NCBI RefSeq assembly: GCF_006974105.1 | Contig: NZ_CP036282.1 | Coordinates: forward strand, 1,488,001-1,552,000 | Direction of reading: 5' to 3' | Origin: Rhodoferax aquaticus | GTDB taxonomy: Bacteria; Pseudomonadota; Gammaproteobacteria; Burkholderiales; Burkholderiaceae_C | Length of the DNA: 64,000 bases | In this document: positions 17,023 to 26,038 of the stretch, piece after piece | Layout of the letters: every line of letters starts with the position of its first letter | How positions within the stretch are numbered: the first letter of the stretch is position 1 | Position numbers and translations under genes: made by a program | The notes under the pieces: generated by a model | What the model saw: the letters and a program-made list of their open reading frames with translations, nothing else | What the model was told of the DNA's origin: nothing | Database searches by the model: none

Positions 17023-17494
17023 GCCTTTGGCGCCCATACAGCAAGCGCAGGCAGCTATCAAAACTATAGCAACCTGCGCTGACAGGTCGCCCCTGATCCG
17101 TCGTCCCCAGTCGCCACGCGCTTGCATCATTTCTTCCAAATGGCGAAAGCGCAAGGGGCAAGCCGCGTACCAGCGGGCGCACACATAGCAAAGCACTCAA
17201 CAGCGATTGCAAAGCCGTTTTTACAAAGACACGCCGTTAGCTTCCTCACAATGGCTTATGGCGACAGAACCGCTGCGACCTGCATCCGGTGATGCGCGAT
17301 GAAGACCTAGGTTTGCTGCAAATCTGGGTCAAGGCCAAAGCCATCGGCATCAGCGGGCGGCGCGAGGGCGGTGGCTACTTTTTACCGCGTGCGGTGTTTG
17401 AATGAAGGGACTAACGATGCAACGAAATACTCAGCGTGCAAGTCTTTGCGCAACCTTGGCCCGGTCCACCACTGATAAGCCCCGGAGCTAAGCT
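17023..17494. other. Intergenic stretch with a repeat copy and a possible gene remnant
   Basis: This 472-bp stretch has no intact gene. It begins with a minus-strand copy of the short intergenic repeat (17025-17069). The frame from 17292 to 17405 encodes LLQIWVKAKAIGISGRREGG and ends FLPRAVFE before a TGA. The composition looks protein-like, and the frame is open upstream to about 17250 without a good start, so it may be the 3' end of a lost gene. I could not assign it to a family. Confidence 0.5.
17025..17069 (-). repeat. Short intergenic repeat, copy 1
   Basis: On the minus strand it reads TTTTGATAGCTGCCTGCGC followed by TTGCTGTATGGGCGCC. This matches the TTTGATAGCTGCTTRCGCAA core found in other intergenic spaces of this window. 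Confidence 0.65.
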
Positions 17495-20398
17495 ATGCCC
17501 ACCCCCAGTCTCACCAGCCTCACCACCCTCATCCCCGCAGAGCGCATCCTCACCATTAGCAGCGCCACCCTGGAGGCGCAAGCGGGTCACGCCCAACTCC
17601 AAGCCGTGCGCTTGGAAGGCCACGAAGGCATCAACCAGCTCTTTCGCTACCAACTCACCCTGCAAACCCCGGACACCCCGGTCCCGGGTGGCCTGGTTGA
17701 GCTGGACCTCCAAGCCCTCATGGGCCAGGCCATTAGCTGCCACATCCAGCTCGAAGGCATGGGCACGTTTGAGGCGGGCAGCATCGGTGGGGTCGTCAAG
17801 GGCCAACTCGCCACCCCCCACCAAGGCAGCGGAGCGCGCCAAATCAGCGCCCTCATCACCGCAGCCACCCTCATTCAAGAAACCCCACGCCAGCGCGTCT
17901 ACCAACTCACCCTAGAGCCCTGGCTGGCCCAGGCCCGGCTCAAGAGCGACTGCAAAGTCTTCCAAGACATGAGCCCGGTCGACGTGATCGAACACGTGCT
18001 GGCCAACTACCCCCAGCCCAGTACCAAGAGGCTCCTAGAGAGCTACCCCGTGCGCGACTACTGCGTGCAGTACAACGAAACCGACCTGCAATTCATCACC
18101 CGGCTCATGCAAGAGTGGGGCATCAACTACCACTTCGAGCACAGCGGCGAGGCCCACCGCCTCATCTGGAGCGACCACAACGGCGCCTTCCAAATCCGGC
18201 AAGAAGACCTGCAACAAAACAGCGTTGATCCCGGCTTCAACCCCTACCACACCATCCCCTACTACCCGCTGGGGCACAAGACCGACCGCGAGTACATCCA
18301 CCGCTTCAGCCCGGTGCAGCGCTTGACTGCCAGCGCCTACGCCAGTGCCGACTACGACTACACCCGCCCCCAGGCCAGCCTGGCGGTGCAAGCCAGCAGC
18401 GACCATGCAGGCAATCACCCGGCCCACCAGATCTACCTCTGGCGGGGAGGGAACAGCGGAGTGAACAGTGGAGCAGGTGGTGGAGCAAACACCTCCCTCT
18501 CTTCCTCCGACTACAGCCAGCCCAATGCAGGCGCAAACACCGCAGCCAACCAGACCGAACCCCAAGGCCAACACCTGGCCCGGCTGCGCCTGCAAGCCCT
18601 GCGCCAAGGGGCCTTACGCGCCCGGGGAGCAGGCCACATCCGCGGCATCGTGCCCGGCAGCAGCTTCACCCTGGCCGAGCACCCCCAGACCAGCGCCAAC
18701 ACCGAGTACATCGTCTTGCACACCACACTCGATATAGAAAACCCGAGTGAGCACAAAACAGGCAGCAACGCGGGTAAGCACGCAGGCAACAACCAAGACA
18801 ACAGCGCCACCCCCCAAGGCCAGTGGCGCGTCTACACCGAATTCGAGGTCCAGCCCAGCACCATCGCCCTGCGCCCTGACCGCACACAGAGCAAACCCCT
18901 GATCCCTGGCCCCTTGAGCGCCGTGGTAGTCGGCCCCGCAGGGGCCAACCACCATACCGACTACCTCAGCCGCATCAAGGTGCACTTCCCCTGGGATAGG
19001 CATGACGCGCGCGACCAACGCAGCAGCTGCTGGGTGCGGGTGGCAAGCCCTTGGGCGGGCAACCAGTTAGGGGCCATCCACATTCCCCGCATCGGGCAAG
19101 AAGTGCTGGTGAGCTTTGAAGGCGGAGACCCGGACAAACCCATCGTGATCGCGGCTGTCTACAACCAGAACAACCAGCCGCCCTGGGAACTGCCCGGCCA
19201 ACAAGCCTTAAGTGGTATGCGCAGCCGCGAACTCACCGCAGGGCAAGGCAACGCAGCTGCTGGGCGCAGCAACCATGTGCTCTTGGACGACACCGCAGAG
19301 CAAATCCAAGTGCAAGCTAAAAGCGACCACCAGCACAGCCAACTCTCACTAGGCCACATCACCCGCATAGAGAGCAGGGCAGGCCGCCAAGAACATCGGG
19401 GCGAAGGCTTTGAGCTGCGCACGGATGGACACGGCGTCCTCCGCGCCCAAGACGGCCTGCTCATCACTACCGAAGGCAGGCCCAACGCCCAAGGCCATGT
19501 CAAAGCATTGAGCGAAACCGCTGCGCGCCTGTCCCAAGCGCAAGAGCAACACCGCAGCTTGGGGAACTTGGCCGCTCAGCACCAGGCCCAAGACGCGGGA
19601 GACAACGCAGACCAGGGCGAAGTCGCCAGCGCACTGCAAATGCAAAACGAGGCCATCAAAGGTAAAGAAGGAGTGCACCCAGAACTGGCAGAGCCTCACT
19701 TGGTACTCGCTAGCCCAGCCGGTATTGAGAGCACCACCGCAGGCAGCACGCACCAGCACAGCCAGGCGCACCATGCCATCAGCGCGGGTGGGCATGTGAG
19801 CACGTCTACGGCCAAGAGTTGGCTCTTGAGCGCCAAGAGCGCTGCACGCATGTTTGCCTACAACGCAGGCATCAAGCTGATCAGCGCCAGCGCGAACATC
19901 GACGCCCACGCCTTAAGCAAAAGCCTGCACGTGCTGGCCAAACTGCGCATCACGCACAACGCCCGCAGCATCACCATCACCGCGCAAGAAGAACTGCGCC
20001 TGGGAGCAGCCAGCAGCTTCACCACCCTCAACGCCGCAGGCATCACCCACGGCACGCCGGGGCAGTGGGATGTGAAGTCGGCCACGCAATACATGGAGCT
20101 GGGCAAGAGCTTGCCGGTGGTGGTGCCGCAGATGCCGCGTGGTTACCAAGCCCAATATGTTCTTCTGGACAAAAAGTCTGGTGCCCCGTTAACCAATCAC
20201 CCATACAAGTTAACGCTCCCCACAGGCAAAACGGTGGCGGGCATCACGAATGCCAAGGGCGAAACCATGCAAGTGTTTCACCCCAGCGCTGCGGATGTAT
20301 CACTTACTGCGCCAGAGATACCCGCCGTACAAGAGCAGAGGTGGCATTTGGCTGGCGGTGGCAGCCCCTCCATACGTGCCGACTACCTTGAGGAGTAA
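17495..20398 (+). CDS. vgrG: Type VI secretion tip protein VgrG with C-terminal extension
   Basis: A 967-residue VgrG with GGAG upstream. The N-terminal gp27/gpD-like region spans about residues 20-400. The gp5-like OB domain is near 488-590, with LSRIKVHFPWDRHD and the glycine- and proline-rich stretch before QALSGMRSREL. A DUF2345-like helix region follows (about 690-850). The last 85 residues (from GYQAQYVLL) look like a transthyretin-like beta domain, which in other VgrGs docks an effector. VgrG trimers cap the Hcp tube and are injected into target cells. No structural type VI genes are in the window, so this is an orphan vgrG island serving an apparatus encoded elsewhere. The next two genes encode its likely cargo and immunity protein. 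Confidence 0.93.
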   Translation: MPTPSLTSLTTLIPAERILTISSATLEAQAGHAQLQAVRLEGHEGINQLFRYQLTLQTPDTPVPGGLVELDLQALMGQAISCHIQLEGMGTFEAGSIGGVVKGQLATPHQGSGARQISALITAATLIQETPRQRVYQLTLEPWLAQARLKSDCKVFQDMSPVDVIEHVLANYPQPSTKRLLESYPVRDYCVQYNETDLQFITRLMQEWGINYHFEHSGEAHRLIWSDHNGAFQIRQEDLQQNSVDPGFNPYHTIPYYPLGHKTDREYIHRFSPVQRLTASAYASADYDYTRPQASLAVQASSDHAGNHPAHQIYLWRGGNSGVNSGAGGGANTSLSSSDYSQPNAGANTAANQTEPQGQHLARLRLQALRQGALRARGAGHIRGIVPGSSFTLAEHPQTSANTEYIVLHTTLDIENPSEHKTGSNAGKHAGNNQDNSATPQGQWRVYTEFEVQPSTIALRPDRTQSKPLIPGPLSAVVVGPAGANHHTDYLSRIKVHFPWDRHDARDQRSSCWVRVASPWAGNQLGAIHIPRIGQEVLVSFEGGDPDKPIVIAAVYNQNNQPPWELPGQQALSGMRSRELTAGQGNAAAGRSNHVLLDDTAEQIQVQAKSDHQHSQLSLGHITRIESRAGRQEHRGEGFELRTDGHGVLRAQDGLLITTEGRPNAQGHVKALSETAARLSQAQEQHRSLGNLAAQHQAQDAGDNADQGEVASALQMQNEAIKGKEGVHPELAEPHLVLASPAGIESTTAGSTHQHSQAHHAISAGGHVSTSTAKSWLLSAKSAARMFAYNAGIKLISASANIDAHALSKSLHVLAKLRITHNARSITITAQEELRLGAASSFTTLNAAGITHGTPGQWDVKSATQYMELGKSLPVVVPQMPRGYQAQYVLLDKKSGAPLTNHPYKLTLPTGKTVAGITNAKGETMQVFHPSAADVSLTAPEIPAVQEQRWHLAGGGSPSIRADYLEE

Positions 20399-20402
20399 GA
20401 CC

Positions 20403-21539
20403 ATGATCCAGACTTCATACAGCCCGGCGGGTAACTCCTGCACCACCCTTGAAGAGCGCAAGGAATATGCAAAACTGACAGTGCCCGGCAAAGGCTACTT
20501 GACCGAAAAGGCCGAGACAGCCTTGAGCACCGCCAAAGTGCTGCATGTCAAAACCAAGAACGGCAACATCGTCGAGCGCGTGTTGTGCCAGCTCACCATG
20601 TCAGGTGCTATTCGTGTGGAAGAAGCGCTGCACAACTACCTTTGGCAGTACAAGGCCGAGGTGAGTTTTGATATGACGCCCACGCGGGTAGCAGGCGGTG
20701 TCCCCAAACCTTTTCTGAGCAATTGCAACAAGCATGACCCCCTGCGCCGCCATAGCCTGAACCCATTTCCGCCGGGTTTGACCTCGGGCATGCTGCGCCG
20801 CCCGGACGTCATCATCACCAAAAGCGAAGCACTGCGCTGGCCGGGGCGAGCCACCACCGACCACCAGGGCGTGGCGCACCCCGACAACCTGCTGCGGGTA
20901 GTGGAGTTGAAGTTCCCGGGGGATTCGTTCGATAGAGGCCAGCGAGATGCGTATATGCAAATCGCTGGTGAAAGTGATGGCAAACCGGTGGAGCGCCTGT
21001 GTCTTGTCGATGTGAACGACTGCGAGGGCGAGCTGGAGCGGGTACGCGACAGAGTGCGTGCCCCCATACGCACCAAAGTGCCCGTGCCCGAGAAGGCGTT
21101 TTACGAGCGTTGGCTCATTGATGCAGAGCATGCCGCTGAAACGGTGTGGGCCGATATGCAGGCAGGGGTTCGGCAACTCTCCAGCGAGGCGCAAACCTGG
21201 CTGCGCCGCGAGGCCCCTTGGCTGTTTGTGGCGGGGCGCTGGGTGCGCGACACCACGGGGCAGGTTTACCGCTGGGTCACCCAAGAAGGTGCCGTCATTG
21301 CGCAATGGACTGTGGTGCAGTTAAAGGCGGCGTGGGCACAAATTGCCGCAGCCACCGACTTGGTGTCATCGCAAATACAGCGCATTGACTGGACGCAAGT
21401 GCTCATAGACACCGTCAAAGGCATCTGCGTCATCGGCATGCTGGTAGCCGGGGTCATGATCGCCGTGACCTTGGCCCCCGCGCTGGCCGCTGCCTTGATT
21501 GCCATCGTAGGCATCTTTGGTGGGGCGGCTACTGCTTGA
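20403..21539 (+). CDS. Probable type VI nuclease effector (VRR-NUC/PD-(D/E)xK)
   Basis: A 378-residue protein whose ATG lies four bases after vgrG, with GAGGAG as ribosome site. Residues 133-190 carry a PD-(D/E)xK nuclease pattern: RRPDVII with Asp135, then VVELKFPGD with Glu168 and Lys170, then RGQRDAYMQIAG with Gln180. This fits the VRR-NUC group known from TseV-type effectors, or the related Tox-REase-5. The following gene encodes a DUF3396 protein, the immunity family paired with TseV. The C-terminus (about 335-375) is strongly hydrophobic, probably one or two membrane-crossing segments that could help delivery. There is no PAAR domain, so loading is probably through the VgrG tail. Expected activity is DNA cleavage in competitor bacteria. 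Confidence 0.82.
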   Translation: MIQTSYSPAGNSCTTLEERKEYAKLTVPGKGYLTEKAETALSTAKVLHVKTKNGNIVERVLCQLTMSGAIRVEEALHNYLWQYKAEVSFDMTPTRVAGGVPKPFLSNCNKHDPLRRHSLNPFPPGLTSGMLRRPDVIITKSEALRWPGRATTDHQGVAHPDNLLRVVELKFPGDSFDRGQRDAYMQIAGESDGKPVERLCLVDVNDCEGELERVRDRVRAPIRTKVPVPEKAFYERWLIDAEHAAETVWADMQAGVRQLSSEAQTWLRREAPWLFVAGRWVRDTTGQVYRWVTQEGAVIAQWTVVQLKAAWAQIAAATDLVSSQIQRIDWTQVLIDTVKGICVIGMLVAGVMIAVTLAPALAAALIAIVGIFGGAATA

Positions 21540-21577
21540 TAGACCGCTTACCTAAAACACGAAAGGAATACATACCC

Positions 21578-22882
21578 ATGAGCACCCCTTACCCCAAACG
21601 CTCCGGCGTGGTTCTAAGTCCTTTGCAGGGCATTGCGCAGTACCTCGATGAACTGCAATTCACAGACCAAGGCCGTGTGGTTGTGAACCCGGTGTTGTTT
21701 GCCACCATATTTTTTGAGCGTGGTGCCTACCCTGACGTGCGCCAAGGCGTGTTGGCCTGTCTGGATGCGTTTGAAGAACGCTTTGGCGAGCACCTGCACG
21801 GCGGGCGTGTAGGCGGGGGCAAATACACCGCCAAAACCGCCAAGGGCATGCAGGCCATGCGCAAGCTGCTCAGTGACTCCAAGCCCTATGAGGGGGTGGA
21901 GTTCGTCCGCTCGGATGTGACAGACCAGTACACCGCGCCGGACTTTATGGTCGAGGCCTACACGCCTGCGGCTTTTGTAGGCGATGACCTCGGTGATGGT
22001 GGGTTCGTGTCCTACCTCAAGTTTGTGCTGCCCTGGAGCATGGCCACCGATGACAAAGACTTGGTGCAGTACCACGACTTTTTGCGATTTGTCTGCCAAA
22101 GCTTGCCTGTGCGGGGGGGGTATGGGGGACTAACGCCCGTGCTGCCATTCGACTTTGACCGCTATCAACCCCAAGAATACGCCTTGGCTCGCCGCTTTAC
22201 TGGTTTGGAAATGGACTGCAATGCAGTCTTTGAAGCTCATACCTATCGGATTCAGTCTATTGAAGGGGAAGAGCCAAAGATCATTTGCTACAACGAGCTC
22301 AAGCCGGGCGCAAAGGTAACGGCAGTGGGGCACATCAAAGGCGTGAACTGGTACACGCTGTTGGGCGACGTGTTTGTAGACAGGCTAGGTGGTGAGGCTG
22401 CGCTGTGCCAACAATTGGCACGGCCTGATATTGGTGTGGAACGTCAGGGCCAGTGCTTGCTGATTCGTGCCGGTGACTTGCCAAGACTGGGAGCGCCCGA
22501 AGAGGGCTTGATAGAGCCCTATGCCTTTGTCAACCGTGCAGTGCGCAGTCTGCGCATTCCAGAGCATGGCGGCATGCACACCTATATGGAGGCCGTGGAG
22601 CGCGCTGACTCGGACAACACACAGGCGTGGATTACACGCTTCGATTTGCCAGAGGACGGCCCGGTTCGGCCCTGGCAACCCGGTGACGTCGTGCGGCAAG
22701 CGCCGCCGCGCGAAACCCTCAGCGCCCAACCCGGCCAAGCCGTGCCCCGCGCAGGCGTGTGGCAAACCCCGGCCATACTGGAGAAGCGCAGTCTCACTCT
22801 GGCTGCAGGCGAGAAGCTGCCCTTTACCGCCCAAGACAAAGGCGGCAATGCGGTGGTGTGGTTCTGGAAGGCTGAGAAGTAA
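21578..22882 (+). CDS. DUF3396 type VI immunity protein with C-terminal extension
   Basis: A 434-residue protein of the DUF3396 (TsiV) family, recognised from the layout SVLP-like LKFVLPWSMA, then LPVRGGYGGLTPVLPF and the YALARRFTGLEMD region. ATG 21578 has AAAGGA upstream. It follows the nuclease effector by 38 bp and should bind and neutralise it. The DUF3396 part covers about residues 1-340. The remaining residues, rich in Pro and Gln, end in a short beta-like segment (KLPFTAQDKGGNAVVWFW) and are extra compared with simple immunity proteins. A run of eight G at 22113-22120 could be prone to slippage. Confidence 0.82.
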   Translation: MSTPYPKRSGVVLSPLQGIAQYLDELQFTDQGRVVVNPVLFATIFFERGAYPDVRQGVLACLDAFEERFGEHLHGGRVGGGKYTAKTAKGMQAMRKLLSDSKPYEGVEFVRSDVTDQYTAPDFMVEAYTPAAFVGDDLGDGGFVSYLKFVLPWSMATDDKDLVQYHDFLRFVCQSLPVRGGYGGLTPVLPFDFDRYQPQEYALARRFTGLEMDCNAVFEAHTYRIQSIEGEEPKIICYNELKPGAKVTAVGHIKGVNWYTLLGDVFVDRLGGEAALCQQLARPDIGVERQGQCLLIRAGDLPRLGAPEEGLIEPYAFVNRAVRSLRIPEHGGMHTYMEAVERADSDNTQAWITRFDLPEDGPVRPWQPGDVVRQAPPRETLSAQPGQAVPRAGVWQTPAILEKRSLTLAAGEKLPFTAQDKGGNAVVWFWKAEK

Positions 22883-22888
22883 GTCGCT

Positions 22889-23050
22889 ATGCAGCCAACC
22901 GCACTCAAGCCATTCACACCCCACACCGGGGGCTACCGCACCCGCGTGGTGCGGGGTGGCGTGCGCGTGCTCGGTACGGCGGAATTACATGCGGCGGATT
23001 CAAGTACGAAGTGCAACGTTTTAGAAACGGGTTGGGCCAAGAGTGAATAG
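22889..23050 (+). pseudogene. Reading frame interrupted by an IS30-type element
   Basis: An ATG seven bases after the immunity gene opens MQPTALKPFTPHTGGYRTRV. Its native coding part can only run to about 22990, because the left end of the insertion element begins at 22991 and the frame then stops inside the element at 23050. I do not recognise the protein. From position, it may have been another component of the type VI module. No clear continuation is visible right of the element. Confidence 0.55.
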
Positions 23051-23500
23051 GATGCACTTTTGTGACCGGCCAGTCTCAATCGTTGCACCATGACCTATAC
23101 ACACTTGGCCCAAGAAAAACGATGCCAAATCCACAAGCTCAATCGCCAAGGCATACATCTGTCGCAAATTGCCTCAGAACTGGAGCGCAGCACTTCGACG
23201 ATCAGCCGTGAGCTGCGGCGCAATGCAAGCTGCTTGAAAGCAAAGGTGTACTTTGCCAAGCCCTACTGCTCTTGGCAGCGTGGACGCAATGCGAACACAA
23301 ACGGCCTACTAAGACAGTTCTTTCCAAAAAGACGTAGCTTGCTCAATGTGACACAAGCTCAGGTCGAAGAGGCGGTGTACCTACTCAATCACCGGCCGCG
23401 CAAGTGCCTAGGCTACCGTACCCCGCATGAGGTCTTCTATAACCTACCCGTAAGACCTCTTACGCTGCATTCCGTTGCACTTTGTACTTGAATTCGCCGC
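22991..23500 (+). mobile_element. IS30-family element, internally deleted (MITE-like)
   Basis: The element is about 510 bp and is bounded by 28-bp inverted repeats (22991-23018 and 23473-23500) that differ at two positions and contain TTCAAGTAC-RAAGTGCAACG. Full IS30 elements are around 1.1 kb. The transposase has lost its central catalytic region but keeps both ends, so it could be moved in trans. No convincing target-site duplication was found. Confidence 0.8.
23090..23491 (+). pseudogene. Truncated IS30 transposase
   Basis: A 133-residue remnant; intact IS30 transposases are about 320-340 residues. Residues 1-50 hold the N-terminal helix-turn-helix (LSQIASELERSTSTISRELR). The frame then jumps to the C-terminal part, NTNGLLRQFFPK and LNHRPRKCLGYRTPHEVF. 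The first two acidic residues of the DDE triad are deleted. The expected NENTNG motif reads NANTNG, so the catalytic glutamate is also replaced. The frame is unbroken across the deletion, but the protein cannot be an active transposase. It might still bind the element ends. Confidence 0.85.
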
Positions 23501-23729
23501 AATAATTGCCCCAAGCGCTCACCAATAAAGCGTGGGTAGCTACCAATTGAATAGCGATCATGTTTCGGAGCGGTGATGGTTTGGTCATCCCTTGGGGCGT
23601 TGCATCTCAAGCAATGCCTTTGAATTGCCGTCCAAGTTTCGCCGCGGGCGGATAGCAAAAAATAGCGTAGACAGCGCTATCCTTATGGACTTCACGAATG
23701 TACTGCCCCCCGCGACACTTTAAGGCTCC
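23501..23729. other. Intergenic region before the LacI gene
   Basis: No gene is recognised here. A short open frame on the minus strand has no recognisable features. Inverted repeats just upstream of the LacI gene, TAGCG-N7-CGCTA at 23663-23679 and GGATAGC/GCTATCC at 23650-23682, could be a LacI-family operator or simply a hairpin. Confidence 0.4.
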
Positions 23730-24767
23730 ATGGCTTCTTCACCCTCTGCACCTCCTCGAAAAAGCCGCGCTTCCGGGCGCCTGACCTTGGATGACGTGGC
23801 CGCGGCGGCCGGAGTGAGCCGCATCACAGCCTCTCGGGCTTTGCGGGGCGAGCGCAGCGTGGGTGCCGAGCTGGTGGCTCGGGTGGCGCAGGCCGCGCAG
23901 ACCTTGGGCTACGTGCCCGACCCGGCCGCACGTGCCTTGGCCAGTGCGCGCAGCCGCACAGTGGTTGTACTGGTTCCGCTCTTGTCGAACAACCTGTTTG
24001 TGGACTTGCTAGAGGCTGTGCATCGCAGCTTGCATCCGGCGGGTTACCAAATCTTGATAGGCGTGACCCATTACCAAGCGGACGAAGAAGAAGCGCTCTT
24101 GGCCAGTTACTTGGCGCACCGCCCTGCGGGGCTTTTGGTCACTGGGTTTGACCGCACCCAGCGCTGCAAAGACATGATTGCCCAAAGTGGCGTGCCGTGT
24201 GTACACCTGATGGAAACATCGACCGACCCCGCCGTGCATTGCGTGGGCTTTTCGCAAACCCAAGCGGGGGGCGCGATGACCGAGCATCTGTTGGCGCAAG
24301 GCCGTCAGCGGATTGCGTTTGCAGCGGCACAGCTGGACCCACGCGTTATGCAGCGCTTAGACGGTTACCGTATGGCTATGCAGGCGGCAGGACTCTGGGA
24401 TGCGGAGCTTGAGTGGCTCAGCCCCGCGCCGTCTTCCATGGCTTTGGGCGCACAGCTGCTGGAGCAGAACTTGGCCCGCCACCCTGATGTGGACGCTATT
24501 TTTTATTGCAACGACGACTTGGCCCAAGGGGGCTTGTTGGCGGCACTGCGCTTGCACATTGCCGTGCCACAGCAGTTGGCGGTGGCTGGATTCAATGACT
24601 TGGCGGGCAGCGACCAAATGCTGCCCACGCTCACCACCATCCGCACACCGCGCAGGCAAATTGGCCACAGTGCCGCACAAATGCTTTTGCATTTGATGCG
24701 CGATGAGCCCATAGACACCCATAGCGTGGACCTGGGTTGGGAGCTGGTTCAACGCCAAAGCACCTGA
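23730..24767 (+). CDS. LacI-family transcriptional regulator
   Basis: A 345-residue regulator. The N-terminal helix-turn-helix (LTLDDVAAAAGVSRITASRALRG, residues 19-41) and hinge lead to a periplasmic-binding-protein-like ligand domain. It resembles the gluconate-type (GntR/IdnR) LacI branch, which is a weak inference. An imperfect palindrome lies about 50-70 bp upstream and may be an autoregulatory site. No sugar gene is adjacent: the next gene is an FAD monooxygenase 60 bp downstream and the upstream neighbour is an insertion element. Target genes are therefore unknown. Confidence 0.9.
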   Translation: MASSPSAPPRKSRASGRLTLDDVAAAAGVSRITASRALRGERSVGAELVARVAQAAQTLGYVPDPAARALASARSRTVVVLVPLLSNNLFVDLLEAVHRSLHPAGYQILIGVTHYQADEEEALLASYLAHRPAGLLVTGFDRTQRCKDMIAQSGVPCVHLMETSTDPAVHCVGFSQTQAGGAMTEHLLAQGRQRIAFAAAQLDPRVMQRLDGYRMAMQAAGLWDAELEWLSPAPSSMALGAQLLEQNLARHPDVDAIFYCNDDLAQGGLLAALRLHIAVPQQLAVAGFNDLAGSDQMLPTLTTIRTPRRQIGHSAAQMLLHLMRDEPIDTHSVDLGWELVQRQST

Positions 24768-24827
24768 GTCCTACCGTAACCAAACTGCGACTTAATGCGC
24801 CTTTGGACCCAGCGACAATAGCGGGCT

Positions 24828-26027
24828 ATGGATAAAAAAATACTCATTGTGGGCGGTGGCATAGGCGGCATGGCCGCTGCACTTGCCTGCACGCGTAGTG
24901 GATTGACAGTCCGCCTCACCGAGCGCGCCGCCGCATTTGGTGAAGTGGGGGCGGGCGTACAACTGGGCCCCAACAGCGTTCAAGTGTTGGAAGGCTGGGG
25001 CCTGGGCAAGCAGCTGAAGGCGGTGGCCGCCTTTCCCCAAGAGCTTTGCGTACGCAATGCCAAAAGCGGTGCGGTGCTGGCGCGCATGCCATTGGGCAAG
25101 AGCATGGTGGAGCAGTACGGCTCGCCCTACGCCACCATTGCGCGGGCTGACCTGCACTCCCTGTTGCTCACGGCCTTGTGCCGCAGCGGCTCCGCCCGAC
25201 TCATGCTGGACAGCGAAGTGACATCCGTTACGCAAGACAAAGACAGCGTGAGTGTGCAACTGGCCGCGCCCGAGGGACACAGCCCCCAAATTCTTAAAGC
25301 CGATGTGCTGGTGGGGGCCGATGGGCTGTGGAGCCGCGTGCGCTCCCAAATCTTGCACACCGGGGGACCCAGGGTGACCGGGCATTTGGCTTACCGTGCC
25401 ATGCTGAAGCAGTCTGACTTGCCTGTCACTTTGCGTAGCCAAGTGGTTACCGCTTGGATGGGACCTGGCTACCATGTGGTTCAGTACCCGGTGGGGGCTG
25501 GGGAGTGGCTCAATGTGGTGGCCATCGTACATGGCGAACTGCAGGGCGACTTAGCCAGTTGGGACCACAGTGGCAATGCCAAAGAGTTGCGCATTGCCTT
25601 AGCGGGCGCCGCATCGCCCTTGTGGGACCTTTTGCATGCCATTCCCGACTGGCGGTTGTGGGCCTTGTGCGACCGTCCACCCATGCGCAGCGCCGCAGAG
25701 CATGCAGTGGGGCGTGTGGCTTTGTTGGGTGACGCGGCGCACCCCATGCGACCTTACCTAGCACAAGGCGCAGGCATGGCCCTGGAAGACGCCGCAGAGC
25801 TAGCCCGGGTGTTGGTGAAGTCTGGTGTGCCTGTGGATAAGGCGCTTAGAGCCTATGCCGCCCGGCGTTGGCGCCGCAATGCCAAGGTGCAGGCGCGGTC
25901 GATTCGCAATGGGCATATTTTTCACCTGCGCGGGCCTTTTGCGTTTGGGCGTGATGCCACGCTCAGACTCTTGGGTAAGCGCGTGTTGGATGTGCCTTGG
26001 CTCTACCAAGGACCTGACCAGGTGTGA
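24828..26027 (+). CDS. FAD-dependent aromatic hydroxylase (group A flavin monooxygenase)
   Basis: A 399-residue flavoprotein with the three classic motifs: VGGGIGGMAAALAC (FAD, residues 7-20), VGADGLWSRVR (DG motif, about 164-174) and LLGDAAHPMRPYLAQGAGMALEDA (GD motif, about 301-324). It most resembles salicylate hydroxylase and 3-hydroxybenzoate 6-hydroxylase enzymes, which hydroxylate aromatic acids with NAD(P)H and O2. No other aromatic-degradation genes are adjacent, so the substrate is open. It is convergent with a binding-protein gene only 11 bp away. Confidence 0.88.
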   Translation: MDKKILIVGGGIGGMAAALACTRSGLTVRLTERAAAFGEVGAGVQLGPNSVQVLEGWGLGKQLKAVAAFPQELCVRNAKSGAVLARMPLGKSMVEQYGSPYATIARADLHSLLLTALCRSGSARLMLDSEVTSVTQDKDSVSVQLAAPEGHSPQILKADVLVGADGLWSRVRSQILHTGGPRVTGHLAYRAMLKQSDLPVTLRSQVVTAWMGPGYHVVQYPVGAGEWLNVVAIVHGELQGDLASWDHSGNAKELRIALAGAASPLWDLLHAIPDWRLWALCDRPPMRSAAEHAVGRVALLGDAAHPMRPYLAQGAGMALEDAAELARVLVKSGVPVDKALRAYAARRWRRNAKVQARSIRNGHIFHLRGPFAFGRDATLRLLGKRVLDVPWLYQGPDQV

Positions 26028-26038
26028 TGGGCGCAAGC

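Noticed and set aside
18035..18607. 190-codon minus-strand frame inside vgrG
   Set aside because: Antisense shadow of the GC-rich vgrG sequence; composition is not protein-like.
23437..23658. 73-codon minus-strand frame overlapping the right end of the IS30 element
   Set aside because: It begins in intergenic sequence and ends inside the element, with no family resemblance.
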